Source: JAYXXU01 sp049301135 (lineage in GTDB: Bacteria > Pseudomonadota > Gammaproteobacteria > Pseudomonadales > Moraxellaceae). From it: a stretch of 24,112 nt of DNA. This document shows positions 7,785 to 14,862 of the stretch, piece by piece. The notes below the pieces were generated by a model that worked only from the letters and a program-made list of their open reading frames with translations, was not told where the DNA came from and ran no database searches. The stretch is from positions 1 through 24,112 of the forward strand of contig JBAQKP010000138.1 in assembly GCA_049301135.1 (NCBI GenBank), written 5' to 3'. The position numbers were made by a program, and so were the translations under genes. Within the stretch, counting starts at the first letter, position 1. Every line of letters starts with the position of its first letter.

Positions 7785-9494
7785 TTAAGATGTTTTGGCT
7801 TTACGCGCCGCCATGTCTTTTTCGATCTGCTGATTCACATACCACTGCTGACCGATAGTAAACAAGTTGTTGATGATCCAGTACAACACCAGACCGGCAG
7901 GGAAGAACAATAAGAACACCGTGAAAATAATCGGCAACATCTTCATCACTTTGGCCTGCATCGGATCAGCAGGCTGTGGGTTTAGCATCTGCTGGATATA
8001 CATGGTCACGCCCATGATCAGTGGCAAAATAAACCACTTGTCCATCGCAGACAGATCGGTAATCCACAACAACCACGGCGCGTGCCGCAGCTCAACGCTT
8101 TCCATCAGCACCCAATACAACGCCAAGAAAATCGGCATTTGCAGCAATAGCGGCAAGCACCCCGCCAATGGATTGACCTGCTCACGCTTATACATTGCCA
8201 TCATTTCTTGCGAAAAGCGCATGCGGTCATCGCCAAACTCTTCTTTCATGCGCTGCATTTCGGGGGCAATCACTCGCATTTTGCCCATTGAACGATAGCT
8301 TTTATCCGACAATGGATACAAAATGATTTTAACCACAATGGTCAGTGCAATAATCGCCCAGCCCCAGTTACCGATTAAACCATGAAAGAAATTCAAACCA
8401 ATAAATAACAACTGTGCAATCGGCCATAACCAACCATAATCCACAGTCTTATTTAAGCCTTCAGCCAAATGCTTTAATTCAGACTGAATTTTAGGGCCTG
8501 CGTACAGAGTAGCACCGATATCCATTTGCTTACCAGCAGCAACGCTAAAGGTCGGCGAACGAAACCCCATAATATACTGGCCATCGACCGTGCGTGATTC
8601 CAATACAGCCGTTTGCTTTGCATCTGGCACCCAAGCCGATACAAAATAATGCTGTACCATCGCAACCCAACCCCCTTGAGTCGTGGCATTGAGTGGAGAT
8701 TCGTTAAACTCAGAAAACTTCATTTTATTATAACTTTCGGCAGGCGTTCCCCATGCTCCACCCAAAAACGTCCCAACGGCAAAGAAACCTTGGCTGCTAA
8801 CACTTGGGTCAACCGACGCATCACGCTTCAGCTGTCCAAACATTAAACCTTGCCATGCTTGTGCACCACGGTTAATAACCCGATGATTGACTCGAATCGG
8901 ATATTCACCTGCTTTTAGTTCAAAAGTTTTGACGATTTCAATGCCGTTACCCGCATTAAAAGTAAACGGCACTACCAAGCTGGTTTGTCCAGCCGCCAAC
9001 ATGTAACGTGTTTGGGTAGACTGATACAGTGGACGGCCTGCTGCGGCAGCATCGGGGCCATTCAGACCAATCAAACCGGACTGCGCGACATAAGTACGAC
9101 TGTCATCATCTTCAAACAACACGAAGGGCTGATCTGAGCTTTGGCTGCGACGATGCTGTAGCAACTCAGCCCGCACCACATCACCACCACGCGGATTCAC
9201 CCAAAGTCGATACACATCGGTTTCAATCTGAATCAGTCCGGCAGAGTCGGCAGCACTGGCTACCGCCGCAACTGGCAGCGCTGCCGTGTCGGTTACAACC
9301 GGAATGTCAGTAGCAGCCGCAGTCGTCGGTACAGCTGCCACAGGAACATCGTTACTGCTATTACCCGCCACTGTTGCTGACGCCACGACGGGTACGTTGG
9401 CCTGTGAGCCGTAATCTTTTTGCCATGCCAACACCAACAAATACGCGGTGACCAACATCGCCAGCAGAATCAAAACTCGACTCCATTGCTGCAT
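7785..9494 (-). CDS. yidC: Membrane protein insertase YidC
   Basis: YidC inserts and folds inner-membrane proteins, alone or with SecYEG. The 569-residue protein has an N-terminal membrane anchor (RVLILLAMLVTAYLLVLAW) and an Ala/Val/Thr-rich linker (about 35-95). The periplasmic beta domain (about 95-340) includes YRLWVNPRGGDVVRAEL. The conserved C-terminal translocase region (about 360-555) includes YPLSDKSYRSMGKMRVIAPE, NPLAGCLPLLLQMPIF and FPAGLVLYWIINN. Lys stands in TIVVKIILYPL where enterobacterial YidC has the groove Arg. The ATG at 9494 has TGAGGT upstream and fits the usual MQQWSR-like start better than the upstream TTG. It is preceded by yidD with a 36-base gap. Confidence 0.98.
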   Translation of the reverse strand: MQQWSRVLILLAMLVTAYLLVLAWQKDYGSQANVPVVASATVAGNSSNDVPVAAVPTTAAATDIPVVTDTAALPVAAVASAADSAGLIQIETDVYRLWVNPRGGDVVRAELLQHRRSQSSDQPFVLFEDDDSRTYVAQSGLIGLNGPDAAAAGRPLYQSTQTRYMLAAGQTSLVVPFTFNAGNGIEIVKTFELKAGEYPIRVNHRVINRGAQAWQGLMFGQLKRDASVDPSVSSQGFFAVGTFLGGAWGTPAESYNKMKFSEFNESPLNATTQGGWVAMVQHYFVSAWVPDAKQTAVLESRTVDGQYIMGFRSPTFSVAAGKQMDIGATLYAGPKIQSELKHLAEGLNKTVDYGWLWPIAQLLFIGLNFFHGLIGNWGWAIIALTIVVKIILYPLSDKSYRSMGKMRVIAPEMQRMKEEFGDDRMRFSQEMMAMYKREQVNPLAGCLPLLLQMPIFLALYWVLMESVELRHAPWLLWITDLSAMDKWFILPLIMGVTMYIQQMLNPQPADPMQAKVMKMLPIIFTVFLLFFPAGLVLYWIINNLFTIGQQWYVNQQIEKDMAARKAKTS

Positions 9495-9530
9495 GATTAT
9501 TACCTCAGTCAAAAAATAAATTGGCCAGTG

Positions 9531-9815
9531 TTAGGCTTGAAAAGGAATCGGAGGATAGCAACGAAGACGTGACTTCGGCGACATATAAAAATACTGACCT
9601 TGCGGTAATGGCACGGGGTCATAACCAAAGCCACCCCAAGGATGACAGCGCCCCAAACGTCGGGCAGCAAGCCACGTACCCCGCACTGTGCCATGCTTGG
9701 CAATTGCTTCAAGAGCATATTGAGAACAAGTTGGATAGTAACGACAGCGCGGCCCAAGCAATGGGCTGATGGCGATCTGGTAAAACCGGATCAGACCGCG
9801 TAACACCATCTTCAT
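9531..9815 (-). CDS. yidD: Membrane protein insertion efficiency factor YidD
   Basis: A 94-residue member of the YidD (Haemolysin_alpha) family, a small membrane-associated protein that aids YidC/Sec-dependent insertion. The family pattern is clear: IRFYQIAISPLLGPRCRYYP, then TCSQYALEAIAKHG and RRLGRCHPWGGFGYDPVP with three conserved Cys. The start ATG overlaps the rnpA stop (ATGA, 9812-9815), as in most bacteria, which suggests translational coupling. Confidence 0.97.
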   Translation of the reverse strand: MKMVLRGLIRFYQIAISPLLGPRCRYYPTCSQYALEAIAKHGTVRGTWLAARRLGRCHPWGGFGYDPVPLPQGQYFYMSPKSRLRCYPPIPFQA

Positions 9816-10201
9816 GGCACAGAAGTTCCACGCGAAATGGCTGAGTCAGAGGATTGAGTTTTTTTTGCCAGTGCGCGCCATGCTTTACGCAACTGGTCAT
9901 GCAGCTCGGTATTGCTGAGTGACAAAGCTTCCGCCTTAGCCATTAAGATAATATCCAACGCAGGAAGCTGCGCCTGATTTAACCGAAAGCTTTCTCGAGC
10001 GAGGCGTTTAATTCGATTGCGCTCATGCGCCCGCCGAACTTTTCGCTTGGCAACAACGAACCCTAGACGGGCAGATGTTGGATGCGTGGTGGCGAGTAAC
10101 ATAAACCCAGACTGGTGGACTTTGTACTTTGCACCATCGAAGACTTTTTGAAATTCTGCGGCCTGAAGTAAACGCTGTTCAGGCCGAAACGAGAAAGTCA
10201 T
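9812..10201 (-). CDS. rnpA: Ribonuclease P protein component
   Basis: RnpA is the protein subunit that helps the catalytic RNA of RNase P bind and cut pre-tRNA 5' leaders. The 129-residue protein carries the RNR motif (RAHERNRIKRLARESFR, about residues 58-74) and the LGFVVAKRKVRRA strand, with FRPEQRLLQAAEFQKVF at the N-terminus. Two adjacent ATGs exist (10204 and 10201); AGAGGT lies three bases before the first and six before the second, so I prefer the second. It follows rpmH by 37 bases. Confidence 0.97.
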   Translation of the reverse strand: MTFSFRPEQRLLQAAEFQKVFDGAKYKVHQSGFMLLATTHPTSARLGFVVAKRKVRRAHERNRIKRLARESFRLNQAQLPALDIILMAKAEALSLSNTELHDQLRKAWRALAKKTQSSDSAISRGTSVP

Positions 10202-10238
10202 CATGCTACCTCTGCGGACGCATGAAGCGCTCGTGATG

Positions 10239-10373
10239 TTAAACGGTCAGGCTGTGACGGCCTTTAGCGCGGCGGCGTGCCAAAACTTGACGGCCGTTCT
10301 TGGTTGCCATGCGAGCACGAAAACCATGAACGCGTTTGCGCTTAAGCTCGCTGGGCTGAAAAGTACGTTTCAT
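10239..10373 (-). CDS. rpmH: 50S ribosomal protein L34
   Basis: A 44-residue, very basic protein beginning MKRTFQPSELKRKRVHGFRA and ending AKGRHSLTV, the canonical bacterial L34. It is the first gene of the rpmH-rnpA-yidD-yidC cluster and reads away from oriC. Its Shine-Dalgarno is weak (GGGTG). A consensus promoter sits about 34 bases upstream of the start. Confidence 0.97.
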   Translation of the reverse strand: MKRTFQPSELKRKRVHGFRARMATKNGRQVLARRRAKGRHSLTV

Positions 10374-10406
10374 GAAAACACCCAAGTGAAAGCAAAAAAG
10401 AAAGTG

Positions 10407-10435
10407 ATTTTATGGTCAGATCACCCATGTGTCAA
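10407..10435 (-). promoter_or_regulatory. Consensus sigma-70 promoter of rpmH-rnpA-yidD-yidC
   Basis: On the minus strand TTGACA (10435-10430), a 17-base spacer and TAAAAT (10412-10407) make a near-perfect promoter, with initiation expected roughly 25-30 bases before the rpmH ATG. Such strength fits the ribosomal-protein operon downstream. Confidence 0.88.
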
Positions 10436-10620
10436 ATGATTTGATCATTTTTTAGCAAATGACCGACCCTTTCAAAATTATCTTTCGATGATGGATGATT
10501 TGCTCTACTCAATTTGGGTTGTTGGGTGGATTGATCTAAGCCATCGCTTTAACGCGATCTTTTTTGAGATACACAAGAGAGGGGAGGGTAGAACAGGGGT
10601 GGTTAAAAAATAATCTTTAT

Positions 10621-10910
10621 TAAATTTATCCACAACGGTTTTTTGAGTTATCCACAGTTTTTTGCTGCGCTAATCATAAATTTATTAAATTTAAATTTAT
10701 ATATTATTATTATTAGGGAGGCGTTTTTCTGTGGATAAGTCATATTTTTATATATAAATCAATTTTTTATGCTGTGGATAAGGTTGTGGAAAAGCTGTGG
10801 ACAAAATGTGGATAACTTTTTTGGAAAACTTATCCACACAGTTGTCCACAGAGTTATCCACAGGAGTTATCCACAGGCTATTGACACCTGCTGACCTGTG
10901 GATAACTTTG
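10621..10910. other. oriC: Chromosomal replication origin oriC with DnaA-box cluster
   Basis: Exact TTATCCACA boxes occur on the plus strand at 10626, 10648, 10830, 10854 and 10867, and on the minus strand at 10730, 10773, 10807 and 10897 (left ends). One-mismatch boxes are TTGTCCACA at 10842 (plus) and 10796 (minus) and TTTTCCACA at 10785 (minus). The boxes point in alternating blocks: two plus, five minus, four plus, one minus. The location between rpmH and dnaA is the classic gammaproteobacterial (Pseudomonas-type) origin. DnaA encoded immediately downstream would bind here and open the adjacent AT-rich DNA. Confidence 0.95.
10665..10770. other. AT-rich DNA-unwinding region(s) of oriC
   Basis: Two almost pure A/T tracts, 10670-10715 and 10739-10770, flank the minus-strand box at 10730. 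The first ends in four consecutive ATT trinucleotides (about 10702-10715) and lies between convergent boxes at 10648 and 10730, each with a GC-rich spacer next to it (GCTGCGC, GGGAGGC). This is the likely duplex-unwinding element; its exact limits are inferred. Confidence 0.7.
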
Positions 10911-10964
10911 CTGAAAATCGGCGTTTTTTTGCTCAGATCGACGGTGTTCTGCTGGCGTTTAATT

Positions 10965-11009
10965 TCGCTTAAGATCGTACCAATTGTCTATTGCTTCGAT
11001 CTTAAGCGA
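10965..11009. repeat. Perfect 13-bp inverted repeat beside the dnaA promoter
   Basis: TCGCTTAAGATCG (10965-10977) is repeated exactly in inverse orientation as CGATCTTAAGCGA (10997-11009), with a 19-base spacer. Each arm contains CTTAAG and a GATC site. The right arm ends on the first base of the dnaA -35 element. It has no following T-tract, so it is more likely a protein-binding site or a cruciform than a terminator. Confidence 0.85.
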
Positions 11010-11037
11010 TGACAGTGGATGGCTTATTCGATAGAAT
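11009..11037 (+). promoter_or_regulatory. Candidate sigma-70 promoter of dnaA
   Basis: ATGACA (11009-11014), 17 bases and TAGAAT (11032-11037) match consensus at five of six positions each. The expected transcript has a leader of about 115 bases before the dnaA ATG. Confidence 0.7.
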
Positions 11038-11160
11038 GTTCGCCCCATACGGGGATGGCAGATGCTCAGCGTGTTGAGCGGTTTGTCATAAGATCGCTTG
11101 TGGCTGCGCGTGGCGTGGCCAAACCGAAATTCTGATTTTTTGCTATTCTCGGGGGAATAC

Positions 11161-12537
11161 ATGGTCTGGACAGACTGCCTCAATGCGCTGCGCGATGAGC
11201 TGCCAGACAATGTGTTTACATTGTGGATTCGGCCGCTACATGCCGAATTACGCGGTGATACGTTATATCTGATGGCACCAAATCCGTATTTTACGCGGCA
11301 TATCACGGAGCACTTTTTAGACAAAATCACGACGTTGGCTCGTCAGTTTAGTGGTGGCGTGATTCAGCAGGTACAGGTGCAGGTGGATGCACGTCCGGGC
11401 TTGGTGAAGTCTAGCAACCGTGAATCCACGCTATTATCGACCGCCAAACCCACAGTTGCGCCAGCCCATACTAGCCCAAAGTCTCCTGTACGCTCGCCGA
11501 ATGGCCGTGCATTGGGGCGGCCACTCAGCGCGTCGTTTACGTTTGCACAGTTTGTGGAAGGCCGCTCGAACCAAATGGCGGCTGAGACTTGCCGTAAAAT
11601 TTTAACCTCGTTGGGGGATGCCCAGCATAATCCGTTGTTTTTGTATGGGCCGACAGGTTTAGGTAAGACGCATTTAATGCATGCAGTAGGCAATCATTTA
11701 TTGTCGACACAGCCCGATGCGCGCGTCATGTACATGACTTCTGAGCAGTTTGTCGGTGGGTTTGTCGGTGCTTTACAACAAGGAAAAATAGACGACTTTA
11801 AAAAAGAATGTCGTTCGCTGGATTTATTGTTGGTCGATGATATTCACTTGTTGGCCGGTAAAGAAGCCAGTTTGGTCGAGTTTTTTCATACGTTTAACTC
11901 ATTATTAGATGAGTCACGTCAGATTATCTTGACCTCTGATCGTTACCCAAAAGAGTTAACTGAACTAGACCCAAGATTAATCTCTCGATTCTCGTGGGGA
12001 TTATCAGTCGCCGTCGAACCACCTGAGCTAGAAACCCGCATCGAGATTCTCCTTAAAAAAGCCAGTAGCAGTGAGGTAGATTTACCCCGCAACTGTGCGC
12101 TGTTTATTGCACAGCAAGTGATTGCTAATGTCCGAGAGTTAGAGGGAGCCTTAAATAAAGTCACTGCGACGGCACGCTTTAAAGGCGTGGATATCAGTCT
12201 CGAGATTATTAAAGAGTCTCTGAAAGACGTGTTGGCGATTCGGGCACGCACCATTAATATCGAAAATATCCAGCGCGTGGTGGTAGAGTATTTTCGGATT
12301 CCACTCAAAGAGCTGAATGGCCCGAAACGTACACGCATCTATGCCCGTCCGCGTCAGATGGCGATGGGGCTGGCACGTGAGTTGACCAATGAGAGCTTTC
12401 CGGATATTGGTTTGGCCTTTGGCGGTCGTGACCACAGTACCGTGATGCATGCGTGTGAAAAAGTGCAAGAGCTGCGTAACAGTGACCCAAATTTTGCAGA
12501 AGATTATCATAACCTTCTGAAATTATTGCAAACCTGA
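11161..12537 (+). CDS. dnaA: Chromosomal replication initiator protein DnaA
   Basis: DnaA-ATP binds the boxes of oriC, opens the origin and loads DnaB. The 458-residue protein has domain I (MVWTDCLNALRDELPD, 1-16, to about 80) and a poorly conserved Ser/Pro/Thr linker (about 85-120). The AAA+ domain has Walker A GPTGLGKT (163-170), Walker B LLLVDDIH (222-229) and a sensor-I region ILTSDRYPKE. The C-terminal box-binding domain carries GGRDHSTVMHA (421-431). The frame is open upstream to 11098, but the ATG at 11161 has GGGGGA just before it and gives the usual N-terminus. dnaN follows after 38 bases. Confidence 0.98.
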   Translation: MVWTDCLNALRDELPDNVFTLWIRPLHAELRGDTLYLMAPNPYFTRHITEHFLDKITTLARQFSGGVIQQVQVQVDARPGLVKSSNRESTLLSTAKPTVAPAHTSPKSPVRSPNGRALGRPLSASFTFAQFVEGRSNQMAAETCRKILTSLGDAQHNPLFLYGPTGLGKTHLMHAVGNHLLSTQPDARVMYMTSEQFVGGFVGALQQGKIDDFKKECRSLDLLLVDDIHLLAGKEASLVEFFHTFNSLLDESRQIILTSDRYPKELTELDPRLISRFSWGLSVAVEPPELETRIEILLKKASSSEVDLPRNCALFIAQQVIANVRELEGALNKVTATARFKGVDISLEIIKESLKDVLAIRARTINIENIQRVVVEYFRIPLKELNGPKRTRIYARPRQMAMGLARELTNESFPDIGLAFGGRDHSTVMHACEKVQELRNSDPNFAEDYHNLLKLLQT

Positions 12538-12575
12538 TTGGCTGTGTCCGACTAAATCAATATTGGAGTGTGAAG

Positions 12576-13715
12576 ATGAAACTGAAAATCGCCAAAGACT
12601 TGCTCCTCAAAGCGCTCTCGCAAGTATCGGGCGCAGTTGAGCGGCGGCATACCATGCCGATTTTGTCGAACATCAAGCTTGAGGTGACACCGAGTCACTT
12701 GGTGCTGACCGGCTCAGATCTTGAGGTTGAATTGGTGGCGCGTCTGGCTTTGCCGGATGGCGCATGTGTTGAGGCAGGCGACACCACGCTGTCTGCGCGT
12801 AAACTGACCGATATTATTAAATCACTGCCGAATGCTGCCGTGATTAGCCTAGAGACCGAAGGGCAGCGCTGTCAGTTGAAGTCGGGCAGTAGCCGTTTTG
12901 TGCTGGGTACGCTGGCTGCTAGCGACTTTCCGTTACTCGGTGAGGCGACACAGGGCGCCCACGTGCGAGTCGGTCAAGCGACCCTGAAGAAGCTGCTAGA
13001 CAAGACTGCGTTTGCGATGGCGGTGCAGGATGTGCGGTTTTATTTGACGGGGATGCTGTTCGAGGCCGAGCAAGGCTTGCTGCGTACCGTCACCACCGAC
13101 GGCCATCGTCTGGCACTGTCAGAAGCCCCTGCGCAACTCGATGCCAGTACCGCGAGCAGTGTGCAAGCGATTGTGCCGCGTAAGGGCATCATGGAGCTAC
13201 AGCGTCTGCTGGCTGCCGAAGACAGTGAGTTGGATATTTTGGTCGGTCGTGAGTTTTTAAGCGTGACCTTGCAACCGAGCAATCCTGAGTTGCCGATTGA
13301 GATTCGCTTTACCAGTAAGCTAATCGATGGCAAGTTTCCCGACTACCGCCGTGTACTCCCGCGTAACGGGACTAAAGTGGTTCAAATCGAGCTGGCTGCA
13401 TTTCGCCAAACCCTACAACGGGTGTCGATCCTCAGTAACGAAAAGCTACGCGGGGTGTTTTTAAACTTTAAAAACGCCGAGATGCGTCTACGCGCCAATA
13501 ATCCTGAGCAAGACGAAGCGGTTGAAGATTTAACGATTCAGTATCAGGGTGACGAGCTGGAGATGTCGTTTAACTCGCAATATCTGTTGGATGTGATGAA
13601 CGCCCTCGAAGGCGAGCAGATCCAACTAACTTTGTCGGAAGCCAACGCCTCGGCCTTGGTACAAGACCCACTGGTCAACGAAAGCCTGTACGTGGTCATG
13701 CCGATGCGAGTCTAA
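12576..13715 (+). CDS. dnaN: DNA polymerase III beta subunit (sliding clamp)
   Basis: The beta clamp encircles DNA and tethers polymerase III; it also recruits repair polymerases and Hda. The 379-residue protein has the typical MKLKIAKDLLLKAL start, VERRHTMPILSNIKLE, FYLTGMLFE, VTTDGHRLAL and the terminal YVVMPMRV that forms part of the protein-binding pocket, spanning three clamp domains. The ATG at 12576 is preferred to the GTG at 12570 because TTGGAG (12563-12568) is correctly spaced only for the ATG. recF starts four bases after its stop. Confidence 0.98.
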   Translation: MKLKIAKDLLLKALSQVSGAVERRHTMPILSNIKLEVTPSHLVLTGSDLEVELVARLALPDGACVEAGDTTLSARKLTDIIKSLPNAAVISLETEGQRCQLKSGSSRFVLGTLAASDFPLLGEATQGAHVRVGQATLKKLLDKTAFAMAVQDVRFYLTGMLFEAEQGLLRTVTTDGHRLALSEAPAQLDASTASSVQAIVPRKGIMELQRLLAAEDSELDILVGREFLSVTLQPSNPELPIEIRFTSKLIDGKFPDYRRVLPRNGTKVVQIELAAFRQTLQRVSILSNEKLRGVFLNFKNAEMRLRANNPEQDEAVEDLTIQYQGDELEMSFNSQYLLDVMNALEGEQIQLTLSEANASALVQDPLVNESLYVVMPMRV

Positions 13716-13719
13716 GCAC

Positions 13720-14789
13720 ATGCAGATTGATCGGCTGCACATCGAGCGTATTCGGAATCTCACCGACGTACAGCTGGAGTCGTTGCAGTCGTTTAATGTG
13801 ATCTATGGCGACAACGGCAGTGGCAAAAGCTCTGTATTAGAAGCCATCCATCTGTTGGCGACGGGGCGTTCGTTTCGCAGTGCCAACCTCAAACAAGTGA
13901 TCCAGCATGGTCAGCATGACGCGCTGATTTTGCTACAAGCGGGTAATGACCGCATCGGTGTGCTCAAGCAACTGCACGCCGAACATGTCCTCAAACTGAA
14001 CGGCAATCTGCTCGAAAGCCAAAGCGAATTGGCACGTCTGCTACCAGTTCAGTTGATCGATCCTGAAGCGATGAGCTTGCTCGACAGCGGCAGTCAGCCA
14101 CGGCGACAGCTGTTGGACTGGTTGATGTTTCATCTAGAGCCGACCTTTCACTCGGCATGGCTGCACTATCAACGCGCCTTGCGCCAGCGTAACGCCAGTC
14201 TAAAATCCATGGCCTCATCGCAGATGCTGGCCGCTTGGGATGAAGCGTTGGCAGGGTATGGCGAGCAGTTGCATCAAGTGCGTACCAGCGTCATGGCCGC
14301 GTGGCAGCCGGTGTTTCAAGCGCAATTGGCGCAGTTGTTGCCACAGCTTGAGATCCAGATGCAGTACCATGCCGGTTTTAATCTGGAGCTTGGCCTGCTG
14401 GCTGACCTACAGCAACACACTCGCCGAGATCAGCAGCGTGGTCATACCAATGTCGGCGCGCACCGTGCTGACCTGAGTTTTAAGACCCCGATTGGACGCG
14501 CTGAGCAGGTGTTGTCACGCGGCCAAAAAAAATGCTGATCCTCGGTCTTCGCTTGTCGCAGCTCTGTTTACTGCATCAGCGTCAGCGCTCAACTGTGGTA
14601 TTATTAGACGATATGGCAGCAGAGTTGGATGCCGCTGCTCAGCAGCGTTTACTCGGTGTATTGCAAAACCTAAAAAGCCAAGTGTTCCTGACCACGTTGT
14701 TGCCCACCACATTGGATCATGTGTTTGACGAGTTATCGCTACAGCCGGTATTGTTTCACGTGGAACATGGACAGGTAAGTCCGAGTTGA
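13720..14789 (+). CDS. recF: DNA repair protein RecF, reading frame shifted by -1 near residue 272
   Basis: RecF with RecO and RecR loads RecA at gaps. The first frame (13720-14538) holds Walker A GDNGSGKSS (30-38) and the ABC-type signature LSRGQ, then stops at TGA just after a run of eight A (14525-14532). The second frame, from the ATG at 14532 to 14789, continues without loss as MLILGLRLSQ, the Walker B VVLLDDMAAELD and TTLLPTTL. Joining them by a -1 shift gives about 356 residues, the normal RecF length, and RGQKKMLILGLRLSQ aligns gap-free with the family pattern. The truncated first-frame product would lack Walker B. Causes could be a real deletion, a homopolymer sequencing error, or frameshifting. 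It lies in the dnaA-dnaN-recF-gyrB cluster. Confidence 0.93.
14525..14533 (+). other. A8 run / A-AAA-AAA slippery heptamer in recF
   Basis: In the upstream frame the codons are CAA AAA AAA TGC TGA, so bases 14526-14532 form the X-XXY-YYZ heptamer A-AAA-AAA used for -1 ribosomal frameshifting. A -1 slip here restores exactly the conserved RecF frame. The same run could cause RNA-polymerase slippage. No convincing stimulatory stem was identified downstream. Confidence 0.6.
14752..14767. other. parS: parS-like ParB-binding site within recF
   Basis: TGTTTCACGTGGAACA differs by one base from the perfect parS palindrome and equals, on the other strand, TGTTCCACGTGAAACA, the form well known from Bacillus. 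It lies in the end of the recF reading frame, encoding FHVEH, about 4 kb from oriC. Confidence 0.85.
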
Positions 14790-14862
14790 CTGGTGAAGCT
14801 ATAGGCGGGTGCGGGTTGCGAGCGTCCACCTGATTTGAATCCGTTTTTGTTAGGGAGATCCT

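Noticed and set aside
10434..10450. Hairpin AAATGAT-TTG-ATCATTT followed by T residues as a terminator
   Set aside because: The stem is AT-rich and overlaps the -35 of the rpmH promoter; there is no plus-strand gene for it to terminate. Probably chance palindromy near GATC.
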